From Costus lasius (lineage: Eukaryota; Streptophyta; Magnoliopsida; Zingiberales; Costaceae), in the NCBI GenBank assembly GCA_027563935.2, contig CM050449.1:88636371-88700370 (forward strand): a DNA stretch of 64,000 nt. Reading direction: 5' to 3'. The stretch's first letter is position 1; the number at the start of each line of letters is the position of its first letter. The translations under genes were made by a program, and so were the position numbers. The notes below the pieces were generated by a model. It did no database searches. It was not told the origin of the DNA and saw nothing but the letters and a program-made list of their open reading frames with translations. Below, one piece after another: positions 10,201 through 22,539 of the stretch.

Positions 10201-11899
10201 TAAATCTTATTTTTGGGTATGACTACTTTTCATAAAAAATTCACTGGCTGCTCTACTTGCTTTCTACATGTTATAGCTTCTTTTGGCTCCAGATCCACAA
10301 ATCTTCAAAAGCAACTGTCTTTCACCTCTAGCTACCACTACATCTGCCTCTGACATCACTGTTCCCGACCGTTGACACTGGATTATACCATCAGCAGACT
10401 CTTACTTCTTCTACTGCCTCTATTTCCATTTATTTGATTTATTTATGCAGCAGACTCTTCATTAGTGACTGATTTTTTTAATCTATGCAGCATTATTTCT
10501 GGCACCCACCTGCCGACGATCTCACCTCCAAGACTGTATTCTCTAGCAGGCCACTAGAGATTACTCACTCTACTGTCGGCACCATCGCCATCATTGTTAG
10601 CAGCTTTTCAGCCAGCCTCTGTTCCACTTCTGCTTCTCGCCTACATCAGCTCTTTCCACCGGGACTCTTCTGGACCATTGATGATATATCTGATTCTTCC
10701 TTGAGAAAATTACTTTTTTTAGAGACTATTTTTAGACTGAGCCTTATGTATCTTAAATTGTGCAGGAAAAATTTTCAAAAGGCACATCTATGGACCTAAC
10801 AGCATCTGCCCCGACACTATTTTTGGTCAGAACCTTATGTATTTTTGGTCAGAGCTTGCTATATAGTTTTGTGAGTATCGTTTGCACTCTCTTGTATTCA
10901 TGATTATTTCATATGGTTGCATCTTTGATTTGCTTTAGATGTATCACTCACTAATATTTCTTCGATATGGTTGTATGATGATATGATTATTCATGATCCA
11001 CATTCTACTATCTAGTGGTGTGATTCTATTTTTAAAAAGATTTTCATTGATAAATATCTTCCTTGATGATGAATAAACATGTATTCATGATTAGAAAGAA
11101 ACCTATCATGTTAGATTTATTTCTTCAATGCATATCTATCTTGTGAAATTTGACATTGGTTGATGCATGAAATTTTGGGTTGATGTGTAATTTGAGGAAT
11201 AAGATCTAAAGGTGAAACTACTGCTTTAAATAAAATGAGCATATGAGTATGATTACTGAATTGATATCAATTGATCAACCTAGTAGATGTTTAGTCTATT
11301 TCGCTATTTGTTGGGAAGGAAGAATCCAAGATCCATAAAAATAGTGAGAAACTCCCCTACTTGGCACTATGTAAAATTGATAGTGGTACCTAAGACATGG
11401 GTTGAAGTCTATGTCTAAAAGATAATGAGAGAGAAAAAGAATAAGACTCCTCTACTTTGCACTATGCAAAATTGATAATGGTACCGAAGATAAGAGTTGA
11501 AGTCAAAATAAAAAGTGTGTATCTGAGTGGGTACATGCCATCTGTGCAAAAACAACAAAATACATGAAAAAAAATGAATAAAAAATATGTGTGGAAAAAG
11601 ATCTTGGAAACCTAATTCTTGTAAACAAAGTATGATAGATTTGAACTGAAAATTGGGTGAAATCATTAGATTAGAAATTCTATTTATTATACAAGTTGCA
11701 GAGTTTTATTTGATTGAGATGTAGATCTAGAAGGTTGAGTTCTAAGAATGATATGTTTATTTGAAGTTTGGTGAAATAATTGATGGAATTTTTCATTGAT
11801 GATTGTATTTTAGAAATTTATTGAGCATGAAAAAGTTTATCTTTTAATCAATTTTTGATTTTTGCTTGGGGACAAGCAAAGTTTGAGCCTTATGTATTT
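10201..11899 (+). other. Element A 3' non-coding region up to the 3' LTR
   Basis: No gene is supported. From about 11050 onward it matches the 3' non-coding region of element I (reverse of 41326-42130), including the two GGCACTATGTAAAATTGA hairpins (11363-11390 and a weaker copy at 11455-11485) and the tract before the LTR. The part 10201-11050 has no counterpart in I. It is richer in C than its surroundings and holds a 104-codon ORF (10485-10799) with no recognisable domain. Confidence 0.6.
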
Positions 11900-13069
11900 T
11901 GATGACACCAAAATATATAGTATATTTTGTATCATTTTATATATCTATTCATGCTAAATTGAAGCTCTTTTGCTTATTTTTGTGCCAAATTTATCAAATA
12001 TTGCAAAATCTATTTCTATTTTGGTTTTTTAATGATTTTCAGGTAAAAAGGCACTATTTTTAGGCGTTTTCAAGCAAAATCAAATACATGGAAGAGTTAC
12101 CATCATCAAGAAGAGGATACATGAAAAATTTCAAGAGAACTGGAACTACGAACCAAAATATGGCAGGGCCGTAATATATATTACGGTACCGTATTTTCGT
12201 ACGCTGCCGTAATATCAGAGCACTGCCGTTTTTTGGCTAATTTTTCATCAGAAGATTTTACAAAAATTACGGCACTGCCGTAAGAATTTACACGGGCCGT
12301 AATCTGAAGTGCTTTCAAACCAGAGATATTCACTAAAATTACGGCACTGCCGTAAACCATTTTACGGGCCGTAATTTCCAGATTTTTTCGACCAGAAAGT
12401 TTTACGGAAATTACGGCACTGCCGTAATATTTTTCACGGGCCGTAATTTTGACTCAAGGTTCACAGAACCAAATTACGGCACTGCTGTAATTTAAATTAC
12501 GGCCGTAATTTTAACCTGGATACACAAGTTTTTCGGGCCCGATTCTTGTGCGGACCATATCTTGAGATCTAGACATCCAAATTGGGATCCGAAAGAAGCT
12601 ACAGACTCGTCTCGATGAGGAGAAGATAAAGGGACCAAAAGCCCTAATTTTATGATGGATCAAAGGAGCAATCGGCAGAGAGGTCGTTAGGGCACAGCCT
12701 AGCGCCGAGAGGCGTGGAGGCCACCTCAGGCCGCGATTTTTACACTAAAGCTTCGCCTGGAGGTGGAGAGGACACCACATAAGTTTCAAAGCCAAAGGAT
12801 CTCAGACGGAGGAGAAATCAACAAAGGAGCATTGCCGGCACTGTTCACCGCGGGTTTACAAGCAATTTACGGCTGTAATTTCTATTACAGCCGTGTTGTA
12901 ATGTTAATTCTCCCTCTTTCTCTGATTTCTGATATTTTGATACTATGGTTTATTGTATTTCTTTTTCCATGCAAGCTTAATCTTATTTTGGGACATGGGG
13001 TGTAATCCCTTTGATTTTATATGATTAGATAACTTTTATTTCGTCAAGATAATTTTGCTATGATAATTC
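11900..13069 (+). mobile_element. Element A 3' LTR, first part
   Basis: This starts TGATGACACC at 11900 and is cut at 13069 by copia element B. It keeps the 359-bp segment (12631-12990) missing from the 5' LTR and the array of 72-bp units with palindromic cores. Its CG-containing palindromes are less decayed than those of the 5' copy. The last five bases, AATTC, are the first copy of the B target duplication. Confidence 0.85.
12150..12510 (+). repeat. 72-bp tandem array with palindromic cores in A LTR
   Basis: The palindrome TTACGGCACTGCCGTAA begins at 12267, 12339, 12411 and, with one change, 12474, so the period is 72, 72 and 63 bp. Between copies lies a second motif, ACGGGCCGTAAT. Degenerate units occur upstream from 12150. 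The same motif family appears in the A 5' LTR and on the minus strand of the I LTRs (about 40730-41070 and 48790-49165). Confidence 0.85.
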
Positions 13070-15162
13070 TGTTGTGAAACCCCGGGGACATTTTACAATT
13101 TTCAGAGTTATGGACATACATTTTTCTAAGCGGAAGAATGTCCCCGAAACAGGCCAGTCCCAAAAACCCAGTGAAGATCTCTTGGGAGGGGGTCGACACG
13201 ATGTGATAGTAAGTAACTTTAAGCAATTGGAAACCGATGTCGATGAAGGCGCCCAAGTGTTCGCCCTCTGCAGTCTCGCACACACGGATTCCTCAAGTTT
13301 TCTTCTTCCTCGCCCGGTGCTAGCCTCGGGAAGAAGATCCATGCCTTAGGAGAGTCCTCCAATCAACTTGCGCCACCATCAAGATGTGATGCGCCAAGGA
13401 GATGGAAGGAGAAGAGAACGCCGCAAGCCTTCTTGTTCCTTTGCGCCAGGGAAAGGAAGAGGAGAAGCATGCTTGCACCCTTGATGGAAGAAGAAGAGCT
13501 CTAAGCTCTCCAAGCCGTCGCCCTCTAATGCTTCACGCCTCCAAGGAATTAGCATCCTCAAGAGAGGGGGCGGCAAGGGCTTATTTATAGGAGCAAGAGG
13601 CGGTTAGGGGAGAATGGTAAGTGTTGACAATTAGGGCATGATTCTAGGAGAGTATCCAATCAAATATATTGATTAAATCTCCACTCCCATATGCGCCTAA
13701 GACTTGCCAAAGCAAGCATCAGCCATATGCGCCCATATCATGCCATATGAGGCATTAATCCCATCCATGCGCCTAGACCTAGTCAAGGCAATATGATGGA
13801 TTGCCTAATGTGGATTGGGCGCAAGTCCTAATCCAATTAGGACTCTAATTATGTTAATAATCAGCCCACAATTGTCAAACACAATCCAATCAATTATCTT
13901 GTGTGATTTAATCAAATCCAATTTGATTTAATCACCTAGGAGATACCAAACAAGGCATAGGCGCAAATTCTAGTCCAACTAGAATCCCATATGCGCCTAT
14001 CCCATTAATTCATCCCCATTATACCCTTCAAGCCTCTTAGCCCTTCAATACAACTTATTAGCAAGCCCAACTAAGCAATGGGCCAAGCCCAAAGTCCATT
14101 ATGCATGTTAACCAAGCTATTGGATCCAATCCAATTTAACCCATGGTTAAATGAGGCTAACCATGGTTAATTTGATCGATATGCCAAAAACGGAAGTTGG
14201 CCCCAATAAGTTTCTTCCATCTCATCAGGCCCATTGGCGCTGATGAAATCTCCCAAATAGATTTGAGTTATCCAATAACTCGATCTAAAGGCTACCCGAT
14301 CAATATGAAAACTCGAGTATCAAGGTGTGCGACCCTATAGGTTCCTCTAACGCTGGCAGTGCTGACCAAAGGTCATCACAAGCAGTGAGTGGCACCTAGC
14401 AGTGCATCGCTGCTACCCAGGTTATTGGAATGGATATCGACATCGACATCCCCATCATCGCAACTAGGTACAGATGCATTACAGTCTCTTTGCCGAACTG
14501 ATATCCGATTGGACAAGTGTGTCACCACTTGTTTTCATCCAATCACATGGCTATGACTAGAACAGGTTCTCACCTGGGTATGGCCATACACTCTCAGTCA
14601 TAGAACCATAAGGGAGCTCCATGGATATCATACTTCCCAAAGGAAGGGGCAAATCCTATGTCTGTCCATTGACCTTCTCATATGGGTCGTGACATGCTCA
14701 ATGACAACCGTTATGACCTCCCAACTACGGCAAGGTGTTAGGTTGCATCAAAGCAAGTTCCTAACCATATAGAATGGTCAATGACCTCAAGTCAAGGGAT
14801 CAATGCATCTCCTGTCACTTGTGAGGATAACTCATGACACCAAGTCATAGCCTCACAGCGGGTCTGTCCAGTATATCCTCCAATGATATACCCATGTGTC
14901 TGCGTTAGCACCACGTGCCTAACCAGCCCACATACCAGTCTCTCAAGTACCAGAGTTGTCCCATATCCACTCAGGTACATCGACTGGGGACTATAGTTCG
15001 AGCACAGATCCAATCTGTCTCCAGGGACATTATCATGTAAGTACACAATCGCAGGTGTAGACAAACAATGATAACGACAATGCCAGAAAGATATATATTA
15101 ATATCAGAGTCAAGTAGTACAAAGATGGACCAAAACTAGGTCCTAGGGCATATACACCAACA
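13070..15162 (-). mobile_element. Element B 3' LTR
   Basis: On the minus strand it starts TGTTGGTGTATATGCCC at 15162 and ends at 13070. The normal GTTTCCCAACA end reads GTTTCACAACA here. Twelve of the roughly 17 differences from the other LTR fall in the first 420 bp on the plus strand. The palindrome GTATGGCCATAC lies at 14578-14589. Confidence 0.95.
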
Positions 15163-15180
15163 ATCTCCCACTTGCACTAA
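15163..15180 (-). promoter_or_regulatory. Polypurine tract, element B
   Basis: On the minus strand, AGTGCAAGTGGGAGAT directly precedes the 3' LTR. The same tract occurs in C (37504-37520) and D (62731-62747), which supports it as the plus-strand primer. Confidence 0.85.
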
Positions 15181-15183
15181 GAC

Positions 15184-18100
15184 CTAGAGGTTGAGCAACC
15201 TCAACCCCATATCTCTAGTACGACCATCATGCTTCTGCTGCGCCAAAGCCTTGGTCAGTGGGTCTGCTAGATTGCTCTCTGTGTCAATTCTGCTAATCTT
15301 GACATCACCTCGATCAATGATCTCTTTGATCAGGCGAAATCTCTTGAGTATGCGTTTGGACCTTTGATGAGACCGTGGTTCCTTATTATGTGCAGTTCCC
15401 ATTGTTGTCATAGTAGAGCTCAATGGGATCCATTGCACTTGGAACCACCTGAAGTTCAGAAAAGAACTTCCTGATCCAAACGGCTTCATTGGCTGCCTCA
15501 GAAGCAACCACATACTCAGCTTCGGTTGTAGAATTAGCTATGGTGGATTGCTTGAAGCTCTTCCAGCATACAACACCTCCAACCATCTTAAACTAATAGC
15601 TGGTCTGCGATCTGAAGTCGTCAGGATCAGACTGGAACGACTCATCAGTGAAGCCCTGCACACTGAGTTCTTCCTGTCCCCCGTAGACTTTATAGAATAA
15701 ATCCTTAGTCCCTTTCAGGATACTCAAGGATATTCTTTACTGCCACCCAGTGCTGCAAACCTGGATTGGATTGGTATCGGCTGGTTATGCTTACAGCATA
15801 ACCCACATCTGGTCTAGTACACAGCATTGCATACATGATTTATCCCATTGCCGAAGCATAGGGAATTCAACTCATGTTATCCCTCTCAGCCCGTGTTGTA
15901 GGACACTGGCTCTTTGAGAGAGTAAGGCCATCTCTCACTGGAAGGTATCCTTTCTTGGATTGCTCCAAGTTGAACCTCTCCAGGACCTTATCAATGTGGG
16001 TACTCTGACTAAGGGCCAAGAGTCTCTTGGATCTATCCCGGTAGATCCTCACGCCTAGAATATAGGCGGCCTCCCCTAGTTCCTTCATCTCGAAACACTT
16101 CCCTAACCATGTCTTCATAGCTTGAAGACTAGGGATGTCATTTCCGATGAGTAGTATGTCATCGACATACATGACCAGAAAAGTCATCAAGCTCCCACTG
16201 AATTTTCTGTATACACAGGCGTCTTCTTCACTTTTGATAAAGTCATAATCTCTCACAGCTTCATCAAACTGAAGATTCTAACTTCGAGATGCTTGCTTTA
16301 ATCCGTAAATGGATTTCTTTAGCCTGCAGACTTTACTAGTATCTGCAGGATGGATGAAGTCATTAGGTTGTGTCATATACACATCCTTAGTTAGCTTCCC
16401 GTTAAGGAACGCTGTCTTCACATCCTTCTGCCATATCTCATAGTTATGATATGCAGCTATAGCAAGCAGAATCCGAATGGATTTGATCATGGCAACTAGC
16501 GAGAAGGTTTCATCATAGTCCACCCCGTGGACTTGTTTAAATCCTTTAGCCACTAGTCTACCCTTATAGGTAACTATTTTGCCATCCATGTCTGTCTTCC
16601 TCTTGAAGACCCATTTACACCCTATGGGTTTTACCCCATCAGGCAGCTCAACCAAATCCCAGACTTGGTTAGCCGACATGGAATCCATCTCGGATCGCAT
16701 GGCCTCAAGTCATCTCTCGGAGTCCGGTCCACTGACCGCCTCATCATAAGTCCTGGGTTCATCCTTCATGATGAAGATCCCGTCGTGTTGGGTCGGCAGC
16801 GACCCATACCTCTCAGGTGCTCGACGAAACCTCCCAGACTTACATGGGGCCTGTGTCTGAGCCTCAGGTTGCCTAGCAACCGGTGTAGGTGGCTCAGGTT
16901 CCCATCTCTATGTCTTGTGGTTGCACTTGGACCTCGTCCAAGTCAAACTTCCTCCCACTAACTTCTTTCATGAGAAATTCTTTCTCTAGAAAGACCGCAC
17001 CCCAAGCAACAAAAACTTTGTTCTCGGTGGGAATATAGAAGTAGTAACCCTTAGTCTCCTTAGGGTACCCCACAAACATACACTTATCAGATCTAGGTTC
17101 TAGCTTGCTAGAATCCTGACGTTTGACATAAGCCTCACATCCCTAGATCCTGATAAAAGTGAGATTAGGGCATCTCCCATTCCATACCTTGTATGGAATC
17201 TTTGAGACACTCTTAGATGGAACATTATTCAGTATTAGAGAAGCTTTTTCAAGTGCATGTCCCCAGAATGAGGGAGGTAGAGTTGCATGACTCATCATAG
17301 ACCGAACTATGTCCAACAAGGTTCGATTTCTCCTTTCAGATACACCATTCTACCGAGGTGCTCTAGGAGGAGTGAGTTGGGATAGGATCCCACACTTATT
17401 CAGATAGTCAAAGAATTCACTGCTCAGGTGCTCTCCATCACGATCTGATCGAAGATCCTTAAAGGATCTACCAAGCTGGTTCTCTACTTCATGTCTGAAC
17501 TCCTTAAATTTCTCAAAGGATTCAGACTCATGTCTCATCATGTAGATATAACCATATCTACTGAGGTCATCAGTAAATGTGATGAAGTAGTTATACCCTC
17601 CTTTGGCTTGTTTATTGAATAGCCCACACACATCGCTATGTATGAGATCCAACAAACCTCCTGCCCTCTCACCAGTCTTGGTGAAGGGCGTCTTTGTCAT
17701 TTTCCCTAATAAACAAGTCTCATATGTATCAAGTTCCTCCAAGGAACTCGAATCTAGCAACCCATTTTCATGGAGTTGTTGAATGCGATTCTTGTTTATA
17801 TGGGCTAATAGACAATGCCGTAGGAAAGCACCAACTGAACCACTCAGTTTGGTCCTTTTAATATTTATGTTACAAATAGAGCTAACCATGTCCAAGACAT
17901 GCGGACCATTGCACAAAGTACCCTTCCCATAAAACATGTTTGCAAAAGAAAAAGAACATAAGTTCTCTAAATCCTTTCTTTGCCAAGCAAGGAGTGGATA
18001 CAATATTTTGGTAAGGGAAGGTACATAATAGCAATTGTCTAGCTTTAACTGAAGTCCAGAAGGTAGGGAGAAAAACTCCTACAGCAACAGCAGCAACTTG

Positions 18101-18250
18101 TGCCCTGTTACCTATCCGTAGGTCAATCTCTCTAGGCCTTACCGATCTATCCTTTCTGAGCCTTTGCATATTTGTACTCCACATGCGGTATCCAATACCC
18201 ATGTCATAGGAGTAGAAAGGTTGACTTCGGTAACATAAATACCTGAGCAT
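15184..18250 (-). pseudogene. Copia pol pseudogene of element B (protease tail, integrase, RT, RNase H)
   Basis: Fragments of one pol lie in order on the minus strand. Integrase (17350-18003) keeps HSDVCG and SDRDGEH. The first zinc-site Cys is Tyr (DTYETC), and the frame ends at a TAG (17350-17352) where D has Trp. RT begins near 16700 with the KWVFKRKTDMDGK and DYDETFS motifs, is cut by a Trp-to-TAG at 16278-16280, and resumes with YVDD in 15867-16256. RNase H (15184-15586) has TTEAEY and DNN but is split by a frameshift before KEPRSHQ. A private 17-nt loss lies near 17970, and a private TGA stands for CGA near 15867. The Trp stops and the RNase H frameshift are shared with C. It cannot encode active enzymes. 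Confidence 0.9.
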
Positions 18251-18744
18251 GAAGACAAGGCCTTGCCTTTCTTCTCCTCATTCTGAAGTTGCAACATGTC
18301 CTTCAACATGTGAGGTGGCCCTCCACATGAATAGCACCTATTATTCCTGATCATATCCATCTTTAATTTCAGTTCCCTGGTCAAGCCTTTCGGCTCAACA
18401 CACTGAATATCAACTTTAGCAGGATTGAGCTCAACCAATTCATCAAAGAGCTGCCTTAGATTAAAATAATTTCAGAGGCACTCTTCGATTCATATCACCC
18501 TTTAAATTCAAGTGACATGTTGGTTAGCAACCTCCAAAGTATCAACATGATGCTTATCATAAGCATCCCTCTCAGCCGCTGAGGTCGAGCATGGAAGTGG
18601 CTCAGGAATAAGACGCTCAAGAACATAAAGCTTCCTCTCGAGCTTGAGCACGATTCTCAAGTTCATATACCAATCCAGTAAGTTGGATCCAACCAACTTA
18701 TCCAGGGTAGATCGCAGTGACCAACTACTATTGTTCATAGCCAT
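18139..18744 (-). pseudogene. Truncated gag pseudogene of element B
   Basis: The start is the ATG at 18744, whose MAMNNSSWSLRSTLDKLVG start matches the D gag start. The N-terminal half (W-x-LRIVLKLERKLYVLE) is kept. About 120-150 codons of the central capsid region seen in D are missing, and stops follow. Sense resumes at 18438 with a zinc knuckle, CYSCGGPPHMLKDM, whose last Cys is Met. The frame then runs into a protease start with DTACG. The same deletion and the same Met occur in element C, so the parent copy was already defective. Confidence 0.85.
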
Positions 18745-18841
18745 TGTTCTACAACAACCAAGAAACAGCAGATTAGTACTACTTCGAGTCATTTAAACTG
18801 GACTTGCCTTTTAAATGACCATGGCTCCCATTATTTTTAAT

Positions 18842-19273
18842 CGAATTGACAACCCACAAAGTCAATCGAGAAATCCAAGATTTCCTAGTGAGATGAGATC
18901 CTCATTCCACACAGGGCTTCGCGTCCCACGAGGGTGGGATGAGATGCACAAAGTGACCCATGTTTCCTAAGGTGGGTGCGCCGGCCGATTGCTCCAAGCA
19001 ATTCCCCTTATTGAGACAGTCCAGGCATTTCATGTCCAGCGAGGGCTGGATACAGCATGAAACCCTAACTTCTCAACGATGCCTCTAGAGTTTCATCATG
19101 TGCCTAGCACACATGAAAATCTAGTCAAGTCCATTCCTAACCGTTATGCCCAGGGCCAACGAGTTTCCTTGCGAAGGCACGCCTAGGTTAAAACTGGACT
19201 GGGGAAACCATTGCCACCACGCACTTTCTAAAGATAAGTGGGTATGTCCCACGAGGGTGGGAAACAATTCACA
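18842..19273 (-). ncRNA. Structured leader region of element B (five hairpins)
   Basis: Read on the minus strand, three bulged hairpins lie at 19243-19273, 19028-19062 and 18917-18953. Two simple hairpins follow near 18872-18888 and 18842-18870. The inner stems are TCCCAC/GTGGGA, TCCAGC/GCTGGA and TCCCAC/GTGGGA around a CCTC loop. The region sits about 100-530 nt before the gag ATG. Element C has the same structures, and D has matching structures with different stem sequences. That it is a functional RNA element of the genomic transcript is inference. Confidence 0.65.
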
Positions 19274-20433
19274 ACTCCACTGATCGATAGCTTAGTGAGG
19301 GCTATGCGTTAGAAGGCTACTAGACTTGATATTTTAATTGAGGGTTTTTAAGGTCTCATCATCTCAGTTTTATCTTATGTCTATCATTACAGGCATGCAA
19401 TCCTATGGTGATAACATAACAATAAAACATCACAGGCATGCTTTAGCTTTTGTAAAGAAAGCAATAAAGGGATGATGTCATCATAGCCCATTCAAGACAT
19501 TGAACCAATCCATGCCAAAAAGGGGTTCAACTCTTGACCTAGGATTCAAGCCCCAAGATTAGACCTAGCCTAGCCAACCTCTAGCTCTATCTTCAAGGTT
19601 GGCTCCAAGGTCATTCTCCCATGGTTTAGCTCTCAAACCCTAGGGGTACACCCACAAGGTTCGGCCAATGCCATGGTCTTCCTCCAAGGAAGATGCGCCA
19701 TTTAGCAAGCCACAAGAGGGATAGCACACAAGCACAAGGCTCGGCCAAACCCTAACTTGCGCCCCCATGCAAGGATGTGCCACCTTTGAAGCTTGTTGCG
19801 CCATCATGCAAGGATGCGCAACCAAGCAAGCATGCACCTTGCTCCAAGTAGATGCGCCATCCTAATCTTCTTCTTAGTTAAAAGCAAAAAGAAAAGCGGC
19901 ACGCAGGCCTCACAAGGATACATCACAGGCATGTTAAGGGGCTTGATATATGACCACAACATCATGCATAATCAAGTACTTACTCATGCAATTCTATATG
20001 CTCATGAAAAACATAAAATCTGAAATTTTACTTTTTCATAAAACATGTCTCTCTTCCTTCCCTTCATATCACAAATCTTTGATTCTAAGTTTCTCTCAGG
20101 AGTCTACAAGAGGCATACCGGTTGCCCTCCTTGCAATCCCTAACTTGCTAGGATAAGGGCAATCACCCAGTCCATGCCCTATTCCAACAAGTCTCTCAAG
20201 ATAGGTCTATCCTATTATGAGAGGAGAAATTTTCTCTTCCACGTATGGGTCTATCCCATCACATGAAGAGAGCAAAGAACCACAAGAAGTTAATTAGAAG
20301 TAAGAAACAAGAGACCTACAATTTTTCTACTTAAAGAAAAATCATGCGCCAACATCTATGCAATATGCGAAAATGTAGATATGGCATGTGAGCATGAAAA
20401 GCATGAAAGAACATCGTTCGAGGCTCGCATGTA

Positions 20434-20446
20434 GCTCTGATACCAC
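20434..20446 (-). promoter_or_regulatory. Primer-binding site (tRNA-iMet), element B
   Basis: On the minus strand TGGTATCAGAGC follows the 5' LTR after a single spacer base. It matches the 3' end of plant initiator tRNA-Met for 12 nt and fixes the element orientation. Confidence 0.9.
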
Positions 20447-22539
20447 TGTTGGGAAACCCCGGGGACATTTTACAATTTTCAGAGTTATGGACATACATTT
20501 TTCGCAGCGGAAGAATGTCCCCGAAACAGGCCAGTCCCAAAAACCCAGTGAAGATCTCTTGCGAGGGGGTCGACACGATGTGATAGTAAGTACCTTTAAG
20601 CAATTGGAAGCCGATGCCGATGAAGGCGCCCAAGTGTTCGCCCTCTACAGTCTCGCACACACGGATTCCTCAAGTTTTCTTCTTCCTCGCCCGGTGCTAG
20701 CCTCGGGAAGAAGATCCATGCCTTAGGAGAGTCCTCCAAGCAACTTGCGCCACCATCAAGATGTGATGCGCCAAGGAGATGGAAGGAGAAGAGAATGCCG
20801 CAAGCCTTCTTGTTCCTTTGCGCCAAGGAAAGGAAGAGGAGAAGCATGCTTGCGCCCTTGATGGAAGAAGAAGAGCTCTAAGCTCTCCAAGCCGTCGCCC
20901 TCTAATGCTTCACGCCTCCAAGGAATTAGCATCCTCAAGAGAGGGGGCGGCAAGGGCTTATTTATAGGAGCAAGAGGCGGTTAGGGGAGAATGGTAAGTG
21001 TTGACAATTAGGGCATGATTCTAGGAGAGTATCCAATCAAATATATTGATTAAATCTCCACTCCCATATGCGCCTAAGACTTGCCAAAGCAAGCATCAGC
21101 CATATGCGCCCATATCATGCCATATGAGGCATTAATCCCATCCATGCGCCTAGACCTAGTCAAGGCAATATGATGGATTGCCTAATGTGGCTTGGGCACA
21201 AGTCCTAATCCAATTAGGACTCTAATTATGTTAATAATCAGCCCACAATTGTCAAACACAATCCAATCAATTATCTTGTGTGATTTAATCAAATCCAATT
21301 TGATTTAATCACCTAGGAGATACCAAACAAGGCATAGGCGCAAATTCTAGTCCAACTAGAATCCCATATGCGCCTATCCCATTAATTCATCCCCATTATA
21401 CCCTTCAAGCCTCTTAGCCCTTCAATACAACTTATTAGCAAGCCCAACTAAGCAATGGGCCAAGCCCAAAGTCCATTATGCATGTTAACCAAGCTATTGG
21501 ATCCAATCCAATTTAACCCATGGTTAAATGAGGCTAACCATGGTTAATTTGATCGATATGCCAAAAATGGAAGTTGGCCCCAATAAGTTTCTTCCATCTA
21601 ATCAGGCCCATTGGCGCTGATGAAATCTCCCAAATAGATTTGAGTTATCCAATAACTCGATCTAAAGGCTACCCGATCAATATGAAAACTCGAGTATCAA
21701 GGTGTGCGACCCTATAGGTTCCTCTAACGCTGGCAGTGCTGACCAAAGGTCATCACAAGCAGTGAGTGGCACCTAGCAGTGCATCGCTGCTACCCAGGTT
21801 ATTGGAATGGATATCGACATCGACATCCCCATCATCGCAACTAGGTACAGATGCATTACAGTCTCTTTGCCGAACTGATATCCGATTGGACAAGTGTGTC
21901 ACCACTTGTTTTCATCCAATCACATGGCTATGACTAGAACAGGTTCTCACCTGGGTATGGCCATACACTCTCAGTCATAGAACCATAAGGGAGCTCCATG
22001 GATATCATACTTCCCAAAGGAAGGGGCAAATCCTATGTTTGTCCATTGACCTTCTCATATGGGTCGTGACATGCTCAATGACAACCGTTATGACCTCCCA
22101 ACTACGGCAAGGTGTTAGGTTGCATCAAAGCAAGTTCCTAACCATATAGAATGGTCAATGACCTCAAGTCAAGGGATCAATGCATCTCCTGTCACTTGTG
22201 AGGATAACTCATGACACCAAGTCATAGCCTCACAGCGGGTCTGTCCAGTATATCCTCCAATGATATACCCATGTGTCTGCGTTAGCACCACGTGCCTAAC
22301 CAGCCCACATACCAGTCTCTCAAGTACCAGAGTTGTCCCATATCCACTCAGGTACATCGACTGGGGACTATAGTTCGAGCACAGATCCAATCTGTCTCCA
22401 GGGACATTATCATGTAAGTACACAATCGCAGGTGTAGACAAACAATGATAACGACAATGCCAGAAAGATATATATTAATATCAGAGTCAAGTAGTACAAA
22501 GATGGACCAAAACTAGGTCCTAGGGCATATACACCAACA
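20447..22539 (-). mobile_element. Element B 5' LTR
   Basis: This is 2093 bp, running on the minus strand from TGTTGGTGTATATG (22539) to GTTTCCCAACA (20447). It should contain the element's promoter, but I cannot place a TATA box with confidence. It matches the 3' LTR at about 99.2% by my count. Confidence 0.95.

Larger units (their letters stand above)
13070..22539 (-). mobile_element. Copia element B, complete with two LTRs
   Basis: The element is 9470 bp with perfect AATTC duplications (13065-13069 and 22540-22544), and both LTRs are 2093 bp. The 5284-bp internal region has a tRNA-iMet primer site, a long leader, deleted gag and broken pol, all on the minus strand. By direct comparison I count about 17 LTR differences (roughly 0.8%), so insertion is fairly recent. 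It is a sister of element C and shares its main coding lesions. Confidence 0.95.

Noticed and set aside
10485..10799. 104-codon ORF as a host gene exon
   Set aside because: No recognisable domain, no splice context I could support, and it is embedded in element A.
12150..12510. Regular palindromic repeats that look CRISPR-like
   Set aside because: The spacers are related to each other, the array sits inside an LTR, and there are no cas genes or prokaryotic context.
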